Below are positions 55,282-64,000 of a stretch of 64,000 nucleotides of DNA, piece by piece (positions within the stretch are counted from its first letter, which is position 1; each line of letters starts with the position of its first letter). The DNA lies in the NCBI GenBank assembly GCA_963778385.1, contig CAVZUA010000033.1:62001-126000 (forward strand). The letters are read 5' to 3'. Made by a program: the position numbers and the translations under genes. Under the pieces are notes generated by a model. The model had not been told where the DNA came from and did not search any database. It saw only the letters and a program-made list of their open reading frames with translations. Source of the stretch: DATARH01 sp963778385 (GTDB taxonomy: Bacteria; Pseudomonadota; Alphaproteobacteria; ATCC43930; CGMCC-115725).

Positions 55282-57411
55282 ATGTCCACTATGGAATTCA
55301 TCCCGACCCGTGTTCGGACCTCGGCGGCGACGCTGACCGACAGCAAGATCGTGATCCCGGCGATCGGCGAATCGTTCAAGAAGCTTGCGCCGCGGGCGAT
55401 GATCCGCAACCCGGTGATGTTCGTCGTCGAGATCGTTGCGGTGCTGACGACGATCCTCTTTATCCGCGACATCATCACCGGGGCCGGCAATTACGGCTTC
55501 TCGTTCCAGATCAATCTATGGTTGTGGTTCACCATTGTCTTCGCGAATTTCGCCGAGGCGGTGGCGGAAGGCCGCGGCAAGGCACAGGCCGCGACGCTGC
55601 GGCGCGCGCGGACCGAGACAATGGCGAAGGTGCTGTCCGGCAAGGGGCAGGAATGGACCCAGGTCGCGGGCACAGCGCTCAAGCCGGGCGATGTCGTGCT
55701 GGTCGAGACCGGAGACATGATCCCGTCGGACGGGGAGGTCATCGAGGGCGTCGCGTCCGTCAACGAAGCCGCGATTACGGGGGAGAGTGCGCCGGTGATC
55801 CGCGAGAGCGGCGGAGACCGCTCGGCGGTCACCGGCGGCACGCAGGTGATCTCGGACTCGATCAAGGTCCGCATCACCGCGGCGCAGGGCTCGACCTTTC
55901 TCGACCGGATGATCGCGCTGGTCGAAGGCGCCGAGCGGCAGAAAACACCGAACGAGATCGCGCTCAACATCCTGCTCGCCGGCCTGACGATCATTTTCGT
56001 CTTCGCCGTGGCGACGATCCCGAGCTTTGCGTCCTATGCCGGCGGCAGCCTGTCGGTCTTGGTGCTGGTGGCGCTGTTCGTCTGCCTGATCCCGACGACG
56101 ATCGGTGCGCTGCTCTCGGCGATCGGCATTGCCGGCATGGACCGGCTGGTGCGATTCAATGTGCTGGCGATGTCTGGCCGGGCGGTCGAGGCAGCGGGCG
56201 ATGTCGACACGCTGCTGCTCGATAAGACCGGCACGATCACGCTCGGCAACCGGCAGGCGACCGAGTTTGTCGCTTTGCCGGGTGTTGATGAGCGCGACCT
56301 CGCCGATGCCGCGCAGCTTGCCTCGCTGTCGGACGAGACGCCGGAAGGCCGTTCGATCGTCGTGCTGGCGAAGGAGAAATACGGCATCCGCGGCCGCGAT
56401 ATGGCGCCGCTCAATGCGCATTTTATCCCGTTCACCGCGCAGACCCGCATCAGCGGCATCGACTTTGAAGGCTCGTCGATCCGCAAGGGCGCGGTCGACG
56501 CGGTGCTCGCGTATGTCGACACCGGGGCCCCGGTGTCGCGCGGGAATGTCGCGGTTGCTCTGCGTCGTGCCCCCGGCGTCGACGAGCTCAACGCGATCGC
56601 CGAGCGCATCGCCAAGACCGGCGGCACGCCGCTCGCCGTCGCCAAGGACGGCCGCCTGCTCGGCGTCATTCACCTCAAGGACATCGTCAAGGGCGGTATC
56701 CGCGAACGCTTCGCGGCGCTGCGCAAGATGGGCATTCGTACGGTGATGATCACCGGTGACAACCCGATGACCGCCGCGGCCATCGCCGCCGAGTCGGGCG
56801 TCGACGATTTCCTCGCCCAGGCGACGCCGGAGATGAAGCTGAAGCTGATCCGCGAGGAGCAAGGACAGGGCAAGCTCGTGGCGATGTGCGGCGACGGCAC
56901 CAATGACGCGCCGGCGCTGGCCCAGGCCGATGTCGGCGTGGCGATGAACACCGGGACGATGGCGGCGCGCGAAGCCGGCAACATGGTCGATCTCGACAGC
57001 GACCCGACCAAGCTCATCGAGATCGTCGAGATCGGCAAGCAGCTGCTGATGACGCGCGGCGCGCTGACCACCTTCTCGATCGCCAACGACGTCGCGAAGT
57101 ATTTCGCGATCATCCCGGCGATCTTCGCGACGTTCTACATCGCCGAAGGCCAGACGCTGGGCCCGCTCGGGGCGCTCAACGTGATGCACTTGGCGACGCC
57201 GCAAAGCGCGATCCTCTCGGCGATCATCTTCAATGCGCTGATCATCATCGCGCTGATCCCGCTGGCGCTGCGCGGTGTCGCCTACCGGCCAATCGGCGCC
57301 GCCGCGATCCTGCGCCGCAATCTGCTGATTTACGGCCTCGGTGGGATCATCGCACCGTTCATCGGCATCAAGCTGATCGACATGTTCGTTGTCGCCGTCG
57401 GCTTGGCCTGA
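55282..57411 (+). CDS. kdpB: K+-transporting P-type ATPase subunit KdpB
   Basis: The 709-residue P-type ATPase shows the phosphorylation motif DKTGTITLGN (Asp at about residue 314), the actuator motif AAITGESAPV and the hinge motif CGDGTNDAPALAQADVG. It hydrolyses ATP to drive K+ uptake through KdpA. The start MSTMEFIPTRV is 36 bases after kdpA. The length is slightly above the Escherichia coli enzyme. All catalytic residues are present. Confidence 0.97.
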   Translation: MSTMEFIPTRVRTSAATLTDSKIVIPAIGESFKKLAPRAMIRNPVMFVVEIVAVLTTILFIRDIITGAGNYGFSFQINLWLWFTIVFANFAEAVAEGRGKAQAATLRRARTETMAKVLSGKGQEWTQVAGTALKPGDVVLVETGDMIPSDGEVIEGVASVNEAAITGESAPVIRESGGDRSAVTGGTQVISDSIKVRITAAQGSTFLDRMIALVEGAERQKTPNEIALNILLAGLTIIFVFAVATIPSFASYAGGSLSVLVLVALFVCLIPTTIGALLSAIGIAGMDRLVRFNVLAMSGRAVEAAGDVDTLLLDKTGTITLGNRQATEFVALPGVDERDLADAAQLASLSDETPEGRSIVVLAKEKYGIRGRDMAPLNAHFIPFTAQTRISGIDFEGSSIRKGAVDAVLAYVDTGAPVSRGNVAVALRRAPGVDELNAIAERIAKTGGTPLAVAKDGRLLGVIHLKDIVKGGIRERFAALRKMGIRTVMITGDNPMTAAAIAAESGVDDFLAQATPEMKLKLIREEQGQGKLVAMCGDGTNDAPALAQADVGVAMNTGTMAAREAGNMVDLDSDPTKLIEIVEIGKQLLMTRGALTTFSIANDVAKYFAIIPAIFATFYIAEGQTLGPLGALNVMHLATPQSAILSAIIFNALIIIALIPLALRGVAYRPIGAAAILRRNLLIYGLGGIIAPFIGIKLIDMFVVAVGLA

Positions 57412-57429
57412 CCACGCGTTGGTCGTCAT

Positions 57430-57478
57430 CCCCGGGCTTTGACCCGGGGATCTGGATGGCCGGGTCAAGCCCGGCCAT
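57430..57478. repeat. Rhizobial-type intergenic palindromic repeat between kdpB and kdpC
   Basis: Two hairpins follow each other: CCCCGGG-CTTTGA-CCCGGGG (57,430-57,449) and ATGGCCGG, a GTCAAGC-type loop and CCGGCCAT (57,456-57,478). The same kind of sequence recurs at 63,124-63,213. Such dispersed palindromes are common in alphaproteobacterial genomes and may affect mRNA processing inside the operon. Confidence 0.75.
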
Positions 57479-57498
57479 GACGAGAAAGAGAGAAGATC

Positions 57499-58104
57499 AT
57501 GCTCAGACAAATCCGCCCTGCCATTGTGATGATCGTCGCGATGACCATCATCACCGGCTTGATCTACCCGCTCGGCATGACCGGCATCGCCCAATTGCTG
57601 TTCCCGCACCAGGCGAACGGCAGCCTGATCGAGCGCGACGGCAAGGTCATCGGCTCAGCCTTGATCGGCCAGAACTTTGCCGACGAGAAGTATTTTCACG
57701 GCCGGCCTTCGGCGACCACCGAGACCGACCCGAACGACTCGAGCAAAACCGTGCCTGTGCCCTATGCAGCGGACAATTCGGTCGGCTCCAATCTCGGCCC
57801 GACCTCGAAGGCGCTGATCGATCGAGTGACCGACGACAGCAAGAAACTGCAGGCGGAGAACCCGAGCACCCCGGTCCCCGCGGATCTCGTGACTACATCG
57901 GCGAGCGGCCTTGACCCCGACATTACCCCGGCCGGTGCGCTGTTCCAGGTGCCGCGGGTCGCCAAGGCGCGCGGCCTGTCCGAGGACGCCGTCCGGAAGC
58001 TCGTCACGGACAATGTCGAGGGCCGGACGCTCGGAATCCTTGGGGAGCCCCGCGTCAATGTGCTGAAGCTTAACCTGGCGCTGGACGCCAGGGCAGGGAG
58101 CTGA
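57499..58104 (+). CDS. kdpC: K+-transporting ATPase subunit KdpC
   Basis: The 201-residue protein has one N-terminal transmembrane helix (IVMIVAMTIITGLIYPLGMT). A periplasmic domain follows with GSALIGQNFADEKYFHGRPS, SNLGPTSKALIDRV and DPDITPAGALFQVPRVAKAR. It helps assemble the complex and raises its ATP affinity. GAGAGAAG precedes the ATG. The gap to kdpB is 87 bases and contains palindromic repeats, an unusual break in this operon. The downstream gene is convergent. Confidence 0.96.
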   Translation: MLRQIRPAIVMIVAMTIITGLIYPLGMTGIAQLLFPHQANGSLIERDGKVIGSALIGQNFADEKYFHGRPSATTETDPNDSSKTVPVPYAADNSVGSNLGPTSKALIDRVTDDSKKLQAENPSTPVPADLVTTSASGLDPDITPAGALFQVPRVAKARGLSEDAVRKLVTDNVEGRTLGILGEPRVNVLKLNLALDARAGS

Positions 58105-58158
58105 GCAACGGGGGCTGCTCATGCGCCTTTCGGGCAGTTCCTTCAACGGTTGCGATGT

Positions 58159-60093
58159 TCACGGCCGACGAGCCTGCAGGCGTATTGCCGGGGACTTGTC
58201 CTTATCCGCGCTCGTCAGCAGCTCGTAGACCTGCGTCGGCTTGCTCATGCCTTTGGCGATAACCGATGCGACCGGCCTAAACCCGAACTTGTCGTCGACC
58301 CGGTCGCGAATAGCCTCACTCGCCAAAATAGAGGTGCCATATTCCTTGTTGAGGCCTTCGAGGCGTGCGGCGAGGTTCACGGTCGTACCGAGCGCGGTGT
58401 ATTCCATCCGCTCGGCGGAGCCGATATTGCCGACCACAACCTCGCCCACATGAATGCCGATGCGGACCTCGAACGATGGCAGCCCCTCGGCGGCGAATTC
58501 CTCATTGAGCGCGTCGCTTGCCGATTTGGCGGCGAGCGCGGCACGGCAGGCTCGTTCGACGTGATTCGGCTGCGGACGCGGCGCATTCCAGAATACCATC
58601 ACCGCGTCGCCAATGAATTTGTCGACGGTGCCGCCCTCGGCCAGAAAGACTTCGGTCAGCGCGGTGAAGTGGCGCGATGTCTGCCGCATCAGTCCATCGG
58701 GTGCAGCGGCCTCGGCGATGCCGGTAAAATTGTAGACGTCAGTGAACAGGATGGTCACTTCCTGCCGGACACCGCCGAGTTCGGTTGAGATCGAATCGTC
58801 GATGATGCCCTTGACGATGTCCCTGGGCACAAAGCGGCTGAAAGACCAGATGGCGCGCTCGGCGGCGTTCATCGTGTCCGCGAGGTCGGAAAGTTCTTTG
58901 ATGCGCGAGCGGACCTCGGTTGGCTCGAACTCGGTCAGCGTCCGCAGCCGGCCCGCCTGCGCGGCAACGCGCCGCAAGGAGCGAGAAATGCTGTTGCCGA
59001 AGAGCCAGACCACCGGCACGAAACAGCCGCCGACAATGATCGCTAGCACCAGCCCCTCGGTCTGGAGTTGTCGCACGTCGCCGACGAAATCGTCCTCCTG
59101 TGCGATGACCAGCATGTAAGCCGTGTACACGTCGCCCAAGGAAAACTTCAGCAGGCGGAAAAAATGATCGCCCCCGTTATCGCGGACATCGCCCTCGTAA
59201 CGATCGGCACGGTTCCACCCGCTGAGGATTTGGGAGACCAGCGGATCGCGTAGGTCGCGGATATTGGGAAGTTGCGGATTGCCGGGGTGCGTTTGCGCAT
59301 AGTCGGTGAACTTCTCGTAGTCCGGATGCGCGAGCAATGTTCCCGACTCGTCGAAGACAATCGCGGTGCCGTGCTCGCCGGGGCGCTGCGCATAGACAAA
59401 ATCGCCAAACGCGGCGAGCTTGAGGTCGGCGCCGATAACGCCGCGCACCGTGCCGCGCAGCGGCGCGCTCAGCGTGATCACCGGCGCCCCGGTGCTGAAG
59501 GCGACGTAAGGCGACGAGACGAGCGGGTGGTTCACCTGCAGCGTTTCCTGGTACCACAGGCGCTTGCGCACGTCGTAACCATAATTCCAGAGATCGAGTT
59601 GGCCGATCTTGTCGTTGGCGGCATCCAGGAAGACGCGTCTCAGCGGCAGCCCGTCGATGCCTTCCGGGTGTACCAGGCTGATGATGGAGGCGGTCCCGGA
59701 TGGCGCGTCGAATCGCTGCCGCTCGCTCGCGTCAAGGTCCGTGAACCCGCGCAACTGGAGCCAGCACCCATTATCATAACCGACATAGATGCTGTCGGCT
59801 TGCGGCAGACGCCGCAGCGCGGTCTTGAACAGACCGACCGCCCCGCCGACTTCGCTGCGCTCGTCGGTGTCGGCGAGGAACGGGTTGGTCGCCAAGATGC
59901 GGATGACGGTATTGAGCTCCGAGACTTGCGCTTCCAGCCGCGCCAGCGATTTGGCGCTGGCGGCGTCCATGTAAGCGGAAGCCGACGCCTTCGCCGCGGC
60001 ATGAAACACCACCAGCTGGATCGCGATCAGGCACAACGCCAGCGCGGTGACCAGTCCCAGCACCGCGAGCGTTATCGTCGTTCTAAAGCTCAA
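58159..60093 (-). CDS. Membrane-anchored class III adenylate/guanylate cyclase with extracytoplasmic sensor
   Basis: The 644-residue protein has an N-terminal transmembrane helix (TITLAVLGLVTALALCLIAI) and a Cache-like periplasmic sensor (about 35-320). A second helix (GLVLAIIVGGCFVPVVWLFG), a HAMP-like linker and a class III cyclase domain (from about 430) follow. The metal-binding Asp residues are in ILFTDVYNFTG and VDKFIGDAVMVFWNAP. The transition-state Asn and Arg are in TVNLAARLEG. The purine-contact position reads ALGTTVN, with Thr where many have Asp; this occurs in class IIIb adenylate cyclases. It probably makes cAMP in response to an external signal. It is convergent with kdpC. Confidence 0.9.
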   Translation of the reverse strand: MSFRTTITLAVLGLVTALALCLIAIQLVVFHAAAKASASAYMDAASAKSLARLEAQVSELNTVIRILATNPFLADTDERSEVGGAVGLFKTALRRLPQADSIYVGYDNGCWLQLRGFTDLDASERQRFDAPSGTASIISLVHPEGIDGLPLRRVFLDAANDKIGQLDLWNYGYDVRKRLWYQETLQVNHPLVSSPYVAFSTGAPVITLSAPLRGTVRGVIGADLKLAAFGDFVYAQRPGEHGTAIVFDESGTLLAHPDYEKFTDYAQTHPGNPQLPNIRDLRDPLVSQILSGWNRADRYEGDVRDNGGDHFFRLLKFSLGDVYTAYMLVIAQEDDFVGDVRQLQTEGLVLAIIVGGCFVPVVWLFGNSISRSLRRVAAQAGRLRTLTEFEPTEVRSRIKELSDLADTMNAAERAIWSFSRFVPRDIVKGIIDDSISTELGGVRQEVTILFTDVYNFTGIAEAAAPDGLMRQTSRHFTALTEVFLAEGGTVDKFIGDAVMVFWNAPRPQPNHVERACRAALAAKSASDALNEEFAAEGLPSFEVRIGIHVGEVVVGNIGSAERMEYTALGTTVNLAARLEGLNKEYGTSILASEAIRDRVDDKFGFRPVASVIAKGMSKPTQVYELLTSADKDKSPAIRLQARRP

Positions 60094-60244
60094 GCGAAAT
60101 TTCCGCGGCTGGCCAATGGCGCTGCACGATCAGCATCGCCGGGCTAGCGTAATGCTTTGATGTCTTCGCGGCTATTGCCGTGGGATTTGTAACCGGCCGC
60201 ATCCATTCAGAAGGCGCGGCGAGGGGCGCTTGCCGGAAGGCGCC

Positions 60245-62248
<2,004 letters not shown>

Positions 62249-62256
62249 GGCGCCGG

Positions 62257-62284
62257 ATTATACGGCGAGGCCCAGGCCACGCAA
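62257..62284 (-). promoter_or_regulatory. parE promoter predicting a leaderless mRNA
   Basis: On the minus strand TTGCGT (62,284-62,279), a 16-base spacer and a perfect TATAAT (62,262-62,257) lie directly before parE. Only eight bases separate the -10 box from the ATG, so transcription should start at or within about two bases of the start codon. Confidence 0.55.
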
Positions 62285-62400
62285 GCTGGATGAAGTAGTC
62301 CCAATAGAGTGGAGCAACAACATATAGCTCGGCTTGTCGTCGATGACGATATGCCGTTAGCATTGCCGGGAACCGGTACGGCCGCACGGAAGTTTCTGTC

Positions 62401-62607
62401 ATGATGACGAACGAGCGGAAGATCTGGGAGGCGGCTTTGATGCTCGTGCGGCGGCACGGCAGCGATGCGCTGCAGGTCGCCGAGCGTGAGGCGGAGCGGC
62501 TGCGCTCCGGCGATGACGAGCTCTCATGCATTGTCTGGTGCTGGATTGCCCGTTCGACCGCCGAGTTGCTCCGCCCAACCCCCGGTACCGGCGAACGCAT
62601 TCACTGA
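62401..62607 (+). CDS. Small hypothetical protein
   Basis: The 68-residue helical protein (NERKIWEAALMLVRRHGSDA, then LQVAEREAERLRSGDDELSC and IVWCWIARSTAEL) is compact and charged. It resembles small uncharacterised alphaproteobacterial proteins of the DUF6961 type in its spacing of helices, though I cannot confirm membership. GGAAG lies about eight bases upstream. It is divergent from parE and upstream of msrB. Confidence 0.6.
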   Translation: MMTNERKIWEAALMLVRRHGSDALQVAEREAERLRSGDDELSCIVWCWIARSTAELLRPTPGTGERIH

Positions 62608-62702
62608 ACGCTCGCGCCGGCGCGGCGTACCCCTTCATTTGCGTGACTTCAAGGCCGATATTGGGGACGGGTGCGCTGATGCCCTATCCCTAGGGGAAGC
62701 CG

Positions 62703-63116
62703 ATGGCGAACGATAAGACTTTCGATGTTTCGATGAGCGAGGACGACTGGCGCAAAAAGCTGACGCCCGAGCAGTATCACGTGATGCGCAAGCACGGCAC
62801 CGAGCGCGCCGGCGCCAGCCCGCTCGACCATGTCTACGAGCCCGGCAAGTATTACTGCGCCGGATGCGGCGCGCCGCTGTTCGATTCGGACACCAAGTTC
62901 AACAGCGGCAGCGGCTGGCCGAGCTTCTACCAGCCCATGGACAGCGCCGTCGAAACCTCGGTCGACCGCAGCTTTTTCATGACTCGCACCGAGGTGCATT
63001 GCCAGAAATGCGGCGGCCACCTCGGCCACGTCTTTGACGATGGGCCGAAGCCGACGGGACTGCGCTATTGCATGAATGGATGCGCGCTCGATTTCAAGCC
63101 GGAAGAGAAGAAGTGA
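62703..63116 (+). CDS. msrB: Peptide-methionine (R)-S-oxide reductase MsrB
   Basis: The 137-residue enzyme reduces methionine-R-sulfoxide in oxidised proteins. It has the structural zinc site formed by YYCAGCGAPLF and VHCQKCGGHLGHVFDDG. The substrate motif SGSGWPSFYQP and the catalytic Cys in LRYCMNGCALDF are also present. GGGGAAG precedes the ATG. The length is normal. Its regulation is not evident. Confidence 0.96.
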   Translation: MANDKTFDVSMSEDDWRKKLTPEQYHVMRKHGTERAGASPLDHVYEPGKYYCAGCGAPLFDSDTKFNSGSGWPSFYQPMDSAVETSVDRSFFMTRTEVHCQKCGGHLGHVFDDGPKPTGLRYCMNGCALDFKPEEKK

Positions 63117-63123
63117 TGAGCAA

Positions 63124-63213
63124 CGCTCATCATCCCGGCGCAGGCCGGGATCCATTTTTCCGCGCCCGAGACTGACATAGCCTGGATTCCCGGCCTTCGC
63201 TGGAACGACGGGA
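63124..63213. repeat. Intergenic palindromic repeat, second copy in the window
   Basis: CATCCCGG-CGCAGG-CCGGGATC and the neighbouring GGATTCCCGGCCTTCGCTGG are of the same dispersed palindromic type as the repeat between kdpB and kdpC. They fill most of the space between msrB and the glnA terminator. Confidence 0.65.
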
Positions 63214-63225
63214 AGCAGCAAAGAA

Positions 63226-63252
63226 AAAGGGCCGGGATGATCCCGACCCTTT
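63226..63252 (-). terminator. Rho-independent terminator of glnA
   Basis: On the minus strand AAAGGGTCGGGA and TCCCGGCCCTTT form a 12-bp stem with one G-U pair and a 3-nt loop, followed by more Ts. It starts 22 bases after the glnA stop. Confidence 0.8.
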
Positions 63253-63273
63253 GGCGTTGTGATGGGGCTCGGC

Positions 63274-64000
63274 TCAGACGGAATAATACATAGCGAACTC
63301 GATGGGGTGGGGTGTGTGCTCGAAGGCGTAGACCTCCTCCCATTTGAGTTCGATGTAGCTCTCGATCTGGTCGCGGGTGAAGACCTCGCCCTTGGTGAGG
63401 AAGGCGTGGTCGGCTTCGAGCGCGCCGAGCGCGTCGCGCAAGCTGCCGCAGACGGTGGGGACGTCCTTGAGCTCCTCGGGCGGCAGGTCGTAGAGGTTCT
63501 TGTCCATCGGGTCGCCGGGATGGATCTTGTTCTGGATGCCGTCGATCCCGGCCATCAGCATCGCCGCGAAGCCGAGATAGGGGTTGCAGGCGGGGTCGGG
63601 GAAACGCACCTCGACGCGCTTGGCCTTGGGGCTGGAGACGATCGGGATGCGGCACGACGCCGAGCGGTTGCGCGCCGAGTAGGCGAGCAGCACCGGCGCC
63701 TCGAAGCCGGGGATGAGCCGCTTGTAGCTGTTGGTGGTGGGGTTGGTGAAGGCGTTGATCGCCTTGGCGTGCTTGATGATGCCGCCGATGTAGTAGAGCG
63801 CGGTTTCGGAGAGGTCGGCGTAGAGGTTGCCGGCGAAGGTCGGGCGGCCCTCCTTCCACACCGACTGGTGGGTGTGCATGCCCGAGCCGTTGTCGCCCTT
63901 GATCGGCTTGGGCATGAAGGTGGCGGTCTTGCCGTACTGGTTGGCGACGTTGTGGACGACGTATTTGTAGATCTGCATGGCGTCGGCGGTGGTGACCAGG
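63274..64000 (-). CDS. glnA: Glutamine synthetase type I, C-terminal part (continues beyond the right edge)
   Basis: The visible 241 or so residues hold the catalytic core of GlnA, which makes glutamine from glutamate, ammonia and ATP. ATFMPKPIKGDNGSGMHTHQ and LIPGFEAPVLLAYSARNRSA carry metal, ATP and glutamate ligands. RVEVRFPDPACNPYLGFAAM is also present. The tail KNLYDLPPEE contains the Tyr that GlnE adenylylates, so activity is probably regulated by nitrogen status. The N-terminus and the usual upstream glnB lie outside the window. Confidence 0.97.
   Translation of the reverse strand, partial: LVTTADAMQIYKYVVHNVANQYGKTATFMPKPIKGDNGSGMHTHQSVWKEGRPTFAGNLYADLSETALYYIGGIIKHAKAINAFTNPTTNSYKRLIPGFEAPVLLAYSARNRSASCRIPIVSSPKAKRVEVRFPDPACNPYLGFAAMLMAGIDGIQNKIHPGDPMDKNLYDLPPEELKDVPTVCGSLRDALGALEADHAFLTKGEVFTRDQIESYIELKWEEVYAFEHTPHPIEFAMYYSV

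Noticed and set aside
55516..57609. A 697-codon minus-strand frame across kdpB
   Set aside because: It is the antisense of a clear P-type ATPase; the product is H/R/D/Q-rich and lacks domains.

Overview
The window is GC-rich DNA from an alphaproteobacterium. The evidence is the kdpFABC operon with an extra 27-residue leader peptide, a DUF6481-like protein, a DUF5681 protein, a MucR-like fragment, rhizobial-type intergenic palindromes, and ParE and GlnA of alphaproteobacterial type. I cannot name the genus from sequence alone. The window has two parts: an insertion-sequence-rich, heavily decayed accessory zone (about 1-53,000) and an orderly core block (about 53,160-64,000).

Accessory zone, left to right. 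An IS21 element runs off the left edge and is followed by a broken M23 peptidase, a small secreted protein, a DUF6481-type pair and a large secreted TPR protein. Next come an IS91-type element carrying its own tyrosine recombinase, a divergent duplicated-cupin/XRE-cupin pair, and an IS1182 element. A 3' fragment of tRNA-Ser(GCU) then looks like an attachment-site scar. It is followed by an RND efflux operon (adaptor intact, pump frameshifted), an RTX-type secreted protein and a DUF5681 operon. Positions 19,945-24,165 hold a Russian-doll nest: one IS256 copy is split by a second IS256 and by an IS630, and the IS630 is itself split by an IS5 with clean target duplications. A visibly AT-richer patch (24,343-26,788) carries a methyltransferase and a frameshifted GT61 glycosyltransferase. 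With a 16-codon rmlA stub at 39,387 it looks like the remains of a surface-polysaccharide locus. More IS copies follow (IS5, IS3, IS110, IS21, ISL3), then a tyrosine integrase lacking its first catalytic Arg, and a phage recombination remnant (RecT-like protein, GHNQGP-motif protein, small upstream gene, HNH fragment) truncated by an IS3.

Positions 40,720-49,407 encode a giant two-partner-secretion exoprotein (filamentous-haemagglutinin type). It has six near-identical 255-bp MBG repeats, one internal frame break and a nine-C tract that decides its C-terminus. No TpsB transporter is in the window. An IS110-family element with a possible downstream bridge RNA region and more IS3 debris close this zone.

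Core block. kdpF, kdpA, kdpB and kdpC form a high-affinity K+ pump operon preceded by a structured leader. The kdpDE regulators are absent; instead a membrane-bound class III adenylate cyclase lies convergent to the operon. parE (topoisomerase IV subunit B) follows, with a promoter so close to its ATG that its mRNA should be leaderless. Then come a small orphan gene, msrB, and the C-terminal part of glnA with its terminator.

Many long genes here carry one frame break each (RND pump, exoprotein, GT61, several transposases). Genuine decay of an accessory region and sequencing indels are both possible, and the reads would need checking gene by gene. I did not find a clearly new defence or mobile system. 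The most unusual items are the exoprotein repeat array with its poly-C switch point, the nested IS stack, the leaderless parE promoter, the KdpDE-less kdp locus, and two very small genes (29 and 27 residues) that are easily overlooked.
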